A DNA stretch of 5,894 nucleotides, from the NCBI GenBank assembly GCA_021812735.1, contig JAKAMV010000656.1, positions 1-5,894 on the forward strand. Direction: 5' to 3'. A model generated the notes under the pieces. That model searched no databases and was not told the origin of the DNA. It was given only the letters and a program-made list of their open reading frames with translations. Shown piece by piece: positions 1 to 5,006 of this stretch (the first letter of the stretch is position 1; each line of letters opens with the position of its first letter). The DNA comes from Chloroflexota bacterium. GTDB lineage: Bacteria > Chloroflexota > Limnocylindria > Limnocylindrales > CSP1-4. A program made the position numbers and the translations under genes.

Positions 1-594
1 CCCGTCGACGACGCTGACGACGCCCGCCGCGCGCGCCAGCGCGGCGATGCGGGCCGTCGGGAGCACCGCACCGGTGGTCCACAGGACGTGACTCACCACG
101 ATCGCGCGGGCGGGCCGCTCGAGGGCCGCGGCGAACGCGGCTGCGGCCTGATCGGCGTCGCCGTCCCCCACATCGACGCGCTCGACCTCCACCCCCAGCC
201 GGTCCCGCAGCGCGAGCAGCGGCCCGAGGGCGCCGGGGTGCTCGTGGTTGGTGGTGAGCACCCGGTCTCCGGGCCGCCAGGGCAGCGCCGCCACCACGGA
301 GTTCAGCCCGTCGGTGGTCGAGTGCGCCAGCGCGATGTCCGACGGGTCCGCCACCATCACGGCCGCGACGGCCGCCCGCGCCTCCTCAGCGCGCGCCAGG
401 AACTCGTCCCACATCGCGGAACCAGCGCGGCCCACCGCGAGCTCGCGCGCCGCCTGCTGGTCCATCGCCCGCTGCGACTCGGCCGGGATCGGCCCGCAGG
501 TGCCGGCGTTGAGGTAGATGCCGGCCCTCGTGGCGGGCAGGAGTTCGCGAACGGCCGCGACTTTCTCGTCGTCTGGCAGGAACGGGGAGAGCAC
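1..594 (-). CDS. Class-V aminotransferase fold PLP enzyme (isopenicillin-N-epimerase/cysteine-desulfurase-like), 3' end outside window
   Basis: This leftward gene is cut by the left edge of the window, leaving 198 N-terminal residues. The frame is open throughout and reads like a class-V PLP-dependent enzyme. A GIYLNAG...GPIP segment (about residues 25-37) matches the start of this fold. AHSTTDGLNSV (90-100) is the cofactor phosphate-binding loop typical of the family, and GDRVLTTNHEHPG (109-121) is the conserved strand plus His-containing loop. The fragment ends at SVVDG (194-198), where Asp197 should be the aspartate that contacts the PLP pyridine nitrogen. The Schiff-base lysine would lie beyond the edge and is not seen. 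The GTG start at 594 is the only good start in frame. It has no Shine-Dalgarno, but a TATGAT box ends 6 nt upstream, so the mRNA may be leaderless. The cytosolic reaction could be epimerisation, transamination or cysteine desulfuration, and the fragment does not decide which. The gene diverges from a rhodanese, which makes a sulfur role possible but unproven. Confidence 0.88.
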   Translation of the reverse strand, partial: MLSPFLPDDEKVAAVRELLPATRAGIYLNAGTCGPIPAESQRAMDQQAARELAVGRAGSAMWDEFLARAEEARAAVAAVMVADPSDIALAHSTTDGLNSVVAALPWRPGDRVLTTNHEHPGALGPLLALRDRLGVEVERVDVGDGDADQAAAAFAAALERPARAIVVSHVLWTTGAVLPTARIAALARAAGVVSVVDG

Positions 595-599
595 GCCCG

Positions 600-605
600 T
601 ATCAT
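600..605 (+). promoter_or_regulatory. -10-like box (TATCAT) for the rhodanese gene, overlapping the opposite-strand box
   Basis: TATCAT on the plus strand also matches 5 of 6 positions of TATAAT and shares five base pairs with the minus-strand TATGAT. Transcription from it would begin near 612, giving a leader of about 43 nt that carries a strong Shine-Dalgarno. No clear -35 element is visible. Confidence 0.4.
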
Positions 606-606
606 A
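601..606 (-). promoter_or_regulatory. -10-like box (TATGAT) for the aminotransferase gene, leaderless start
   Basis: TATGAT on the minus strand matches 5 of 6 positions of TATAAT. Its 3' end is 6 nt from the GTG codon at 594, so transcription would start on or next to the first base of the start codon. I see no convincing -35 element at 16-18 bp spacing. The assignment rests on the box, its spacing and the lack of a ribosome binding site. Confidence 0.5.
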
Positions 607-644
607 TCGACGCGCCTGCGCAAGGCCGGCGCCACGTCCTGTCT

Positions 645-649
645 GGAGG
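645..649 (+). promoter_or_regulatory. Shine-Dalgarno GGAGG that fixes the rhodanese start
   Basis: A perfect GGAGG sits 5 nt before the GTG at 655. The reading frame stays open back to position 88, so this site and the start of recognisable rhodanese sequence are what place the true start at 655. Confidence 0.8.
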
Positions 650-654
650 CTCGC

Positions 655-1497
655 GTGTCCGGCTTCGCCCGTCCTGAGCTGTTCGCCACACCAGAGTGGC
701 TGGCCGAGAACATCGGCCGGCCCGACCTGCGCGTGCTGGACGTGCGCTGGCGGACGGACGGCTCAGCGCGGACGCTGTACCTCACCGGACACGTGCCGGG
801 AGCCGTCCACCTCGACTGGCGCGAGTCGGTGACGCAGGTCGCCGAGGGCGGGACGGCCTTCCTGCTGGCCGATCCCGACCGCATGGCCGAGGCGATGTCG
901 CGGGCCGGCGTCGGCAACGGCACGTCCGTGGTGGTCTACGACGACACGCTGGGCTACTACGCCTCGCGCGTGTGGTGGAGCCTGCGCGCCTACGGATACG
1001 AGGCGGCGCGCGTGCTCGAGGGCGGCTGGCCTGCGTGGGTCGCCGCCGGCCACCCCGTGTCAAACGGCACGCCCGACCCTCAACCGGCGACCTTCACCCC
1101 GCAGGCACGGGTCCGGCTTCGGTTGACCATCAGCGATGTTCGGGGCCTGCTCGGCTCGCCCGACGCGCAGCTGCTCGACGCGCGCGGACCGGCCGAGTTC
1201 CACGGCCTGGAGGGTGAATCAACGCGCCTGGGCCACATCCCGGGCGCCATCAACGTGCCGGCGGCATCTCTCCACCGGCCAGGCACGCAGCTGCTCCGCG
1301 ACCCGGACGAGCTGCGCAATCTCCTGCTGAGGGCGAACGTGACCAAGAGCCGGCGGCTCATCTGCTACGACGCAGCCGGGGTCGCCGCCACGCGGCTCGC
1401 CTTCGTCCTGACGCTGCTGGGCCATGATGATGTAGCCGTCTACGACGGCGGCTGGTCGGAGTGGGGAGAGCGATTCGACCTGCTCCTGGGCCGCTGA
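655..1497 (+). CDS. Two-domain rhodanese/sulfurtransferase-like protein lacking the usual catalytic cysteine
   Basis: The product is 280 residues, the usual size for thiosulfate/3-mercaptopyruvate sulfurtransferases, which move sulfane sulfur to thiols or cyanide in the cytosol. The N-terminal rhodanese domain (about 8-125) shows LDVRW (28-32), GHVPGAVHLDW (45-55) and the hallmark WP after VLEGG. The C-terminal domain (about 150-278) shows LLDAR (173-177), GHIPGAIN (193-200) and YDGGWSEW near the end. Active relatives carry a motif like YCGSGVTA in the second domain. Here the aligned stretch reads LICYDAAGVAA (235-245), with Asp239 in the cysteine position. The inactive N-terminal domain has the equivalent YDD (95-97). 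The only cysteine in the protein is Cys237, two residues before the expected site. The fold assignment is firm. Catalytic activity is doubtful, and a binding or regulatory role is possible. The GTG start follows a GGAGG site. The gene diverges from a class-V PLP enzyme, which could be a sulfur donor. Confidence 0.9.
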   Translation: MSGFARPELFATPEWLAENIGRPDLRVLDVRWRTDGSARTLYLTGHVPGAVHLDWRESVTQVAEGGTAFLLADPDRMAEAMSRAGVGNGTSVVVYDDTLGYYASRVWWSLRAYGYEAARVLEGGWPAWVAAGHPVSNGTPDPQPATFTPQARVRLRLTISDVRGLLGSPDAQLLDARGPAEFHGLEGESTRLGHIPGAINVPAASLHRPGTQLLRDPDELRNLLLRANVTKSRRLICYDAAGVAATRLAFVLTLLGHDDVAVYDGGWSEWGERFDLLLGR

Positions 1498-1556
1498 CCC
1501 GAGCCTCCACGGGCGTGCGGCGCGCGCGGCTCGCCGATCCCGTCAGGCGCCCGCCG

Positions 1557-2228
1557 TCACCCGCCCGAGCGCTCGGTCGACCCGCCTGCCCAGTCGGTGC
1601 CGGCCCACGGATCGGGGGCCGCCGAGCCGTCCGTGGTGCCGGCGCCTTGCCCGGGACCCGGGTCCTGGATCGTCGGCGCCCATGGGTCGTCGTCCGCCCG
1701 CTCCGCTGGCTTGTCCCCCGGCGCCGAGTAGCGGGCGAGGATCTGCGCCCGGTGGTGGTTGACAGCCAGCATCAGCGCGCCGCGGGACGGCAGGCCCAGC
1801 GAGGGCGCCTCGTATGCGGCATCGGTCACCGGCAGGAACCGGCCGGTCAGGTCGCCCAGCGCCTCGCGCAGGTTCGCGGACGCGGCGGGCAGGTGGAGCG
1901 TGCCGGTCACGCGGAAGGGCGGGATCGAGATGATCGCCGAATGCTGCATCTTCGGGGCCCGCAGCTCCGGGGACGGCGAGACGGGCTCGTCGGCGACGGC
2001 GAACAGCACGGCGTCGAGGTTGATCTGCGCCACGTCGGCGTCGATCCCCACGCTGTCGCCGTGGAGGTCCGTCACCTGCACCCCCTCGAGGACCAGGAAC
2101 GGCGTGTCGGCCAGGTTGAGGATGTCGCTGACGCGGTGCTGGCGGGTGCGGATCGTCCCGCGGGCGACGAGGGCGTCGGTGTACAGGGTCAGCTCGACGT
2201 GCCCGAGCTCCGAGAAGGCGGCGAACAT
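1557..2228 (-). CDS. Hypothetical protein with two similar beta-rich units and a disordered acidic tail
   Basis: This 223-residue protein is one I cannot name. The first part (about 9-82) is a strand-rich segment, VELTLYTDALVARGTIRTRQ followed by DILN and FLVLEGVQVTDLHG. A second segment (about 96-165) repeats the same layout: alternating hydrophobic residues, a V-x-G-T-[IL] turn, a short helix, then RFLPVTDA. This suggests an internal duplication. Residues 168-223 are rich in Pro, Gly, Asp and Ala, contain DPWA twice (181-184 and 206-209), and are probably disordered. There is no signal peptide or membrane segment, so a cytosolic location is likely. The ATG at 2228 is preceded by GGAGAGAGGA. 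The gene lies downstream of the DNA ligase on the same strand, but about 90 bp with a strong hairpin separate them, so co-transcription is uncertain. That it is a real gene is supported by the Shine-Dalgarno, the structured sequence and its tiling between neighbours. Confidence 0.8.
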   Translation of the reverse strand: MFAAFSELGHVELTLYTDALVARGTIRTRQHRVSDILNLADTPFLVLEGVQVTDLHGDSVGIDADVAQINLDAVLFAVADEPVSPSPELRAPKMQHSAIISIPPFRVTGTLHLPAASANLREALGDLTGRFLPVTDAAYEAPSLGLPSRGALMLAVNHHRAQILARYSAPGDKPAERADDDPWAPTIQDPGPGQGAGTTDGSAAPDPWAGTDWAGGSTERSGG

Positions 2229-2232
2229 CGGG

Positions 2233-2242
2233 TCCTCTCTCC
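2233..2242 (-). promoter_or_regulatory. Purine-rich ribosome binding site for the hypothetical gene
   Basis: GGAGAGAGGA on the minus strand ends 4 nt before the ATG at 2228. It offers two overlapping registers, GGAG at 9-10 nt and GAGGA at 4 nt from the start codon, and supports this start. Confidence 0.7.
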
Positions 2243-2276
2243 GGTCAGGCTGCTGGACAACGGCGCGTGCCCGCCC

Positions 2277-2282
2277 AGCATA
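2277..2282 (-). promoter_or_regulatory. Possible -10 box (TATGCT) for the hypothetical gene
   Basis: TATGCT on the minus strand fits the TAnnnT pattern and lies directly after the hairpin at 2283-2301. A start near 2270 would give a leader of about 42 nt containing the ribosome binding site. There is no convincing -35 element, so this is a weak call. Confidence 0.25.
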
Positions 2283-2301
2283 CGGGCCGCAGCACGGCCC
2301 G
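2283..2301 (-). terminator. GC-rich hairpin downstream of the DNA ligase gene, possible terminator without a U-tract
   Basis: CGGGCCG (2283-2289) pairs perfectly with CGGCCCG (2295-2301) around a 5-nt loop. The stem lies 18 nt after the ligase stop codon, where a terminator would be expected. No run of T follows on the minus strand, so it is not a canonical intrinsic terminator. It could instead be a Rho-dependent pause site or an mRNA 3' stabiliser. Confidence 0.4.
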
Positions 2302-2305
2302 CGCC

Positions 2306-2326
2306 ATCGGCCGATCGGCCTAGGCC
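2306..2326. repeat. Interlocked perfect palindromes at the ligase stop codon
   Basis: GGCCGATCGGCC (2309-2320) is a perfect 12-bp palindrome. It shares four bases with a second one, GGCCTAGGCC (2317-2326), whose centre contains the ligase TAG stop. ATCGGCC also occurs twice in direct order (2306-2312 and 2314-2320). In DNA this GC-rich, short palindromes arise easily by chance, so a function is not claimed. Confidence 0.5.
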
Positions 2327-4032
2327 GGCGACCCTGGCCGACGGGCGCTCGCGGTCACCAAGTGCTCGACGCCCTGCTGGAGGCCCTCGTACAGGGTCGC
2401 GACGGTCGCGGTCGTGTCGGCCTCGGTCGCCGGCTTGTCCGGGCGCAGGCGGGCGATGCGCGGGAAGCGCAGCGCGTAGCCGGAGCGGTGGCGCGTGCTG
2501 CGCATGATGACGTCGAACGCCACCTCGACCACGACCGTGGGCTCGACGCGCCGGTAGCGGCCGTGGACCGACAGCGTGTGCCCCTCGAACCAGCGGGTCA
2601 TCTCGGCGATCTCCGCGTCGGTCAGGCCGCTGTACGCCTTGCCGATCGTGACCAGGTCGCCGGTGGCCGCATCGCGGACGGCGAACGTGTAGTCCGAGAG
2701 GACGCCGTGGCGCTTGCCATGCCCAACCTCCACGCCCACGACCACGCAGTCGAGGGTCGCGAGGGCCTTCTTCATCTTGAGCCAGCCGAGGCCGCGCCGT
2801 CCCGGGGTGTAGGCGCTGGTCGGGTCCTTGACCATCAGCCCCTCGTTGCGCCGCGCACGGGCAGCGGCGAAGGCGTCCTCGAGCTCGTCGACGGAGCCCA
2901 CGGCGGCGAGATGGCTGAGCGCGAAGCGCCCGCCGTCGGCGGCGAGCGGCAGGTCGAGGCCCTCAAGGCGCGCCCGGCGCTCGGACAGCGGGGCATCGAG
3001 CAGCGGCCGCACCTCGCCATCGCCGTCCTGGTCGAGGGCCACGGCATCCCACGCGACGAAGATGACTGGGACCTCCTCTCGGATCCGGGCCGACGGCGCC
3101 TTCCGGCCGAGCCTGGACTGGAGCTGGAGGAACGGCAGCACCACGCCGTCTCGCCAGGCCAGCACCTCGCCGTCGAGGATGCCGGCCCACGACAGGCCCT
3201 GCGCGCCCGCCACCACCTCGGGGAACTGGGCGCCGATGTCGTTGAGGTCCCGCGAGAACAGGCGGGCCTCGCTCCCCCGCCGGTGCAGCTGGGCTCGGAT
3301 CCCGTCGTACTTGTCCTCGACCCAGACGACCGGCCCCAGGCGGGCCATGATGTCGGCGGCGTCCTCGGCCGGCGACGCAAGCATGCACCGGATGGGCCGG
3401 AACAGGGTCACGGCCGCGCTCGCGAGACGGTCCTCCCGGGCCAGGGCTGCCGCCGCGCCCACGTCGCCGGTGAGCTGCGTGGCGCGCTTCACGGCCTCGA
3501 GCGGTTGATTGAAGGCGCGGGCGATGGCAGCCTCGAGGAGCCCCTCGCGGAGCCCGATCCGCAGCTCGCCGGTGAGCACCTTCACCACGGCGGCGGCGGC
3601 GGCCGGGGAGCAGCGGCGCAGCAGCGCCTCGAGCCGCTCCTGCTTGGCGGAGGCGCCGGTGGCGGCCTCGATCTCCCGGAAGGCGGCGCGAACCTCGGCC
3701 AGGGCCGGGTCTGCCGTGGGCGCCGACGGGACGGCAGCCTCGGCCAGCACGTCGCGCACGGCGGCGGCGATGTCGGACGTGCGGTCGTAGGCCCGCCCGA
3801 GCGCCCCGTCGTCGGCGCCCGCCACCGACCGGACCGCCGCCGCAAGGCCGGCCCAGCCGACGCCGATCGTCCGCGAATCGGTCTCCGGGAACGGGCGGCC
3901 GGACAGGAACACCGCCGCGACGCGGAGGTCGGCCGCGTCGAGCGCGCCGAGGTACGCCGCGAGGATGGACACCTTCTCCGACGTCCTCGCGGTGGCAGAC
4001 ACGTGGTCCGCGACCTCGGCCCAACGGCGCAT
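2320..4032 (-). CDS. ATP-dependent DNA ligase (LigB/archaeal-type)
   Basis: This 570-residue ligase seals nicks in duplex DNA. ATP adenylates the active-site lysine, AMP moves to the 5' phosphate, and the 3' OH attacks. Domain order is the N-terminal helical DNA-binding domain (about 1-205), the nucleotidyltransferase domain (about 210-425) and the OB-fold domain (about 426-560). All signature motifs are present: motif I EDKYDGIR with catalytic Lys241, motif III ILDGEV with Glu289, motif IIIa around VIFVAWDAV (323-331), motif IV EGLMVKD (397-403), motif V WLKMKK (417-422) and motif VI RFPRIARLRPDK (522-533). The size and N-terminal domain fit the LigB-like group found in archaea and some high-GC bacteria, and there is no primase or nuclease domain as in LigD. 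The reading frame is open upstream to 4581, but that part is antisense to the GNAT gene, so the ATG at 4032 is chosen. It has no Shine-Dalgarno and may be leaderless. Such enzymes usually work in repair beside the replicative NAD-dependent ligase. No Ku gene is visible. Confidence 0.96.
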   Translation of the reverse strand: MRRWAEVADHVSATARTSEKVSILAAYLGALDAADLRVAAVFLSGRPFPETDSRTIGVGWAGLAAAVRSVAGADDGALGRAYDRTSDIAAAVRDVLAEAAVPSAPTADPALAEVRAAFREIEAATGASAKQERLEALLRRCSPAAAAAVVKVLTGELRIGLREGLLEAAIARAFNQPLEAVKRATQLTGDVGAAAALAREDRLASAAVTLFRPIRCMLASPAEDAADIMARLGPVVWVEDKYDGIRAQLHRRGSEARLFSRDLNDIGAQFPEVVAGAQGLSWAGILDGEVLAWRDGVVLPFLQLQSRLGRKAPSARIREEVPVIFVAWDAVALDQDGDGEVRPLLDAPLSERRARLEGLDLPLAADGGRFALSHLAAVGSVDELEDAFAAARARRNEGLMVKDPTSAYTPGRRGLGWLKMKKALATLDCVVVGVEVGHGKRHGVLSDYTFAVRDAATGDLVTIGKAYSGLTDAEIAEMTRWFEGHTLSVHGRYRRVEPTVVVEVAFDVIMRSTRHRSGYALRFPRIARLRPDKPATEADTTATVATLYEGLQQGVEHLVTASARRPGSPA

Positions 4033-4039
4033 GTGCGCG

Positions 4040-4045
4040 ATGGTA
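4040..4045 (-). promoter_or_regulatory. -10-like box (TACCAT) for the DNA ligase gene, probably leaderless
   Basis: TACCAT on the minus strand fits TAnnnT and ends 7 nt before the A of the ligase ATG. Transcription would therefore start at or within a base or two of the start codon. The overlapping TATACC (4042-4047) is an alternative box. The bases between it and the ATG contain no Shine-Dalgarno. The -35 region is weak. Confidence 0.42.
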
Positions 4046-4051
4046 TAGGGT
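4046..4051 (+). promoter_or_regulatory. -10-like box (TAGGGT or TATAGG) for the GNAT gene
   Basis: TAGGGT (4046-4051) fits TAnnnT and begins one base after the opposite-strand TACCAT box. TATAGG at 4044-4049 is an alternative register. Either would start transcription near 4055-4060, at or just before the GTG-ATG pair. GGGTGAG (4048-4054) could alternatively act as a partial Shine-Dalgarno if transcription starts further upstream. Confidence 0.4.
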
Positions 4052-4059
4052 GAGCGGTG

Positions 4060-4671
4060 ATGCTCCACCGACGCTGGTTTCCTGACCACATCGACGGCGA
4101 GACGATCGTCCTGCGTCGGCACACGCGCGACAACCTGGCCGCCTTCATGCGCTGGTACCAGGATCCCGAGGTGGCTCGGCTGACGCGCTACCAGGACGGG
4201 CCCATGCGGCCCGAGGAGGTGGAGCGGTTCTTCATGGTGCGGGCGATCGGGCCCGACGCGCTGGCCATGGGGATCCACATCCGCTCGGGCGGCCGGCTCA
4301 TCGGGTCCTGCGCCTTCAGCCAGCTCGATGCCGACAACGGCTCCGCCCTGTTCCACATCACCATCGGCGAGCACGACTGCTGGGGCAAGGGGTACGGCGG
4401 CGAGGCGACCATGCTGATGGTCGACCACGCGTTCAGCGCCCTGAACCTGCACCGCGTCGCGCTGTCGGTGTTCGCCTTCAACGAGCGCGCTATCCGGGCC
4501 TACGCGCGGGTGGGGTTCGTGGACGAGGGCCGATCGAGGGAGGCGATCTGGCGCGACGGGCGCTGGTGGGACGAGATCCACATGAGCGTCCTCGAGCCAG
4601 AGTGGCGGGTGCGCCGCTGGCAGGAGCGGGCGGTCGCAGACGGTCGGCCGCTTCGCTCCGGGAGTTGGTGA
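4060..4671 (+). CDS. GNAT-family N-acetyltransferase (RimJ/RimL type)
   Basis: This 203-residue protein has the RimJ/RimL-like GNAT layout (Acetyltransf_3). Such enzymes transfer acetyl from acetyl-CoA to an amine, often a protein N-terminus, a polyamine or a small molecule. The N-terminal strand ETIVLRRHTRDNLAAF is typical. The family substrate segment (PEVARLTRYQDG) follows, then a strand pair ending in LIGSCAF. WGKGYGGEA (108-116) is the acetyl-CoA pyrophosphate-binding loop (Q/RxxGxG/A). NLHRVALSVFAFNERAIRAY (129-148) followed by ARVGF (149-153) is the usual C-terminal cofactor/catalytic segment with Asn141 and Tyr148. The substrate cannot be read from the sequence. GTG at 4057 immediately precedes the ATG at 4060, and either may start translation. 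The gene diverges from the DNA ligase with 27 bp between starts and is followed after one base by a small gene, so a two-gene operon is likely. Confidence 0.93.
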   Translation: MLHRRWFPDHIDGETIVLRRHTRDNLAAFMRWYQDPEVARLTRYQDGPMRPEEVERFFMVRAIGPDALAMGIHIRSGGRLIGSCAFSQLDADNGSALFHITIGEHDCWGKGYGGEATMLMVDHAFSALNLHRVALSVFAFNERAIRAYARVGFVDEGRSREAIWRDGRWWDEIHMSVLEPEWRVRRWQERAVADGRPLRSGSW

Positions 4672-4672
4672 C

Positions 4673-4951
4673 GTGGCGTCGGCGGGGCCCGGCGCGGATG
4701 CCGCCCGTGCCGCGTTCCGGGAGCTGGTGGACGCGAGAGGTCACGCCGTGGACAACGCGCGTGCCGCTGCCGCCGGCCTGGAGGCCGCATTCGCAGCCGG
4801 TTCGCTGGAGCGCACGCCAGCCCTCGCCCTGATGCTGTCCGACCTCGAGCAGGCCCTGGGGGCCGACGAGGGCGGCAAGCTGGGCGGCAAGAGCGCCGAG
4901 GCGGCGCGGTTCATCCTGCGGGCGATCTCGCGCGAGCTGGACCGGGCGTAG
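4673..4951 (+). CDS. Small helical hypothetical protein coupled to the GNAT gene
   Basis: This 92-residue protein begins with GTG one base after the GNAT stop, with GGGAG (4660-4664) 8 nt upstream, so translation is likely coupled. It is Ala/Leu/Glu-rich and predicted by eye to be almost all helix. Heptad-like stretches occur at about residues 7-40 and 48-62, with a Gly/Lys loop, DEGGKLGGKSAE (about 65-76), between the last helices. There are no cysteines, membrane segments or recognised motifs. I do not recognise a family. Coding potential is supported by position, ribosome binding site and sensible composition. Its neighbour suggests a helper or regulator of the acetyltransferase, but that is only inference. 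Confidence 0.65.
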   Translation: MASAGPGADAARAAFRELVDARGHAVDNARAAAAGLEAAFAAGSLERTPALALMLSDLEQALGADEGGKLGGKSAEAARFILRAISRELDRA

Positions 4952-4998
4952 TCGGGGCGTGGGGCGGGCGCGCAGCCAGCCCGGGCGACAGGCCCCGA
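4952..4998. terminator. Nested GC-rich stem between convergent genes, possible bidirectional terminator
   Basis: TCGGGGC (4952-4958) pairs with GCCCCGA (4992-4998), and within it CGGGC (4965-4969) pairs with GCCCG (4979-4983). The structure fills most of the 55-bp gap between the convergent stop codons at 4951 and 5007. No T-tract is seen on either strand, so intrinsic termination is uncertain. Confidence 0.33.
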
Positions 4999-5006
4999 GA
5001 GGCGCC

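Noticed and set aside
88..654. In-frame upstream extension of the rhodanese reading frame
   Set aside because: It is antisense to the well-supported aminotransferase. Its composition is typical of a GC-rich shadow frame, and rhodanese homology plus the GGAGG site place the start at 655.
1498..1556. Possible terminator between the convergent rhodanese and hypothetical genes
   Set aside because: Only a 5-bp GGGCG/CGCCC pairing with a loop of more than 30 nt can be drawn, which is not better than chance here.
1461..2507. 348-codon plus-strand frame
   Set aside because: It overlaps the rhodanese end and is antisense to the hypothetical and ligase genes. It is Arg/Gly/Pro-rich with no domain signal.
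2963..4024. 353-codon minus-strand frame within the ligase
   Set aside because: It is a different frame of the ligase gene, dominated by Arg/Gly/Pro, with no recognisable domain.
1759..4053. 764-codon open frame on the plus strand
   Set aside because: It lies antisense to the hypothetical gene and the ligase, which carries all six ligase motifs. Long stop-free antisense frames are expected at this GC content.
4033..4581. Upstream extension of the ligase frame by 183 codons
   Set aside because: It runs antisense through the GNAT gene and shows no ligase-like sequence. The ligase family begins at the MRRWAEVADHV segment.
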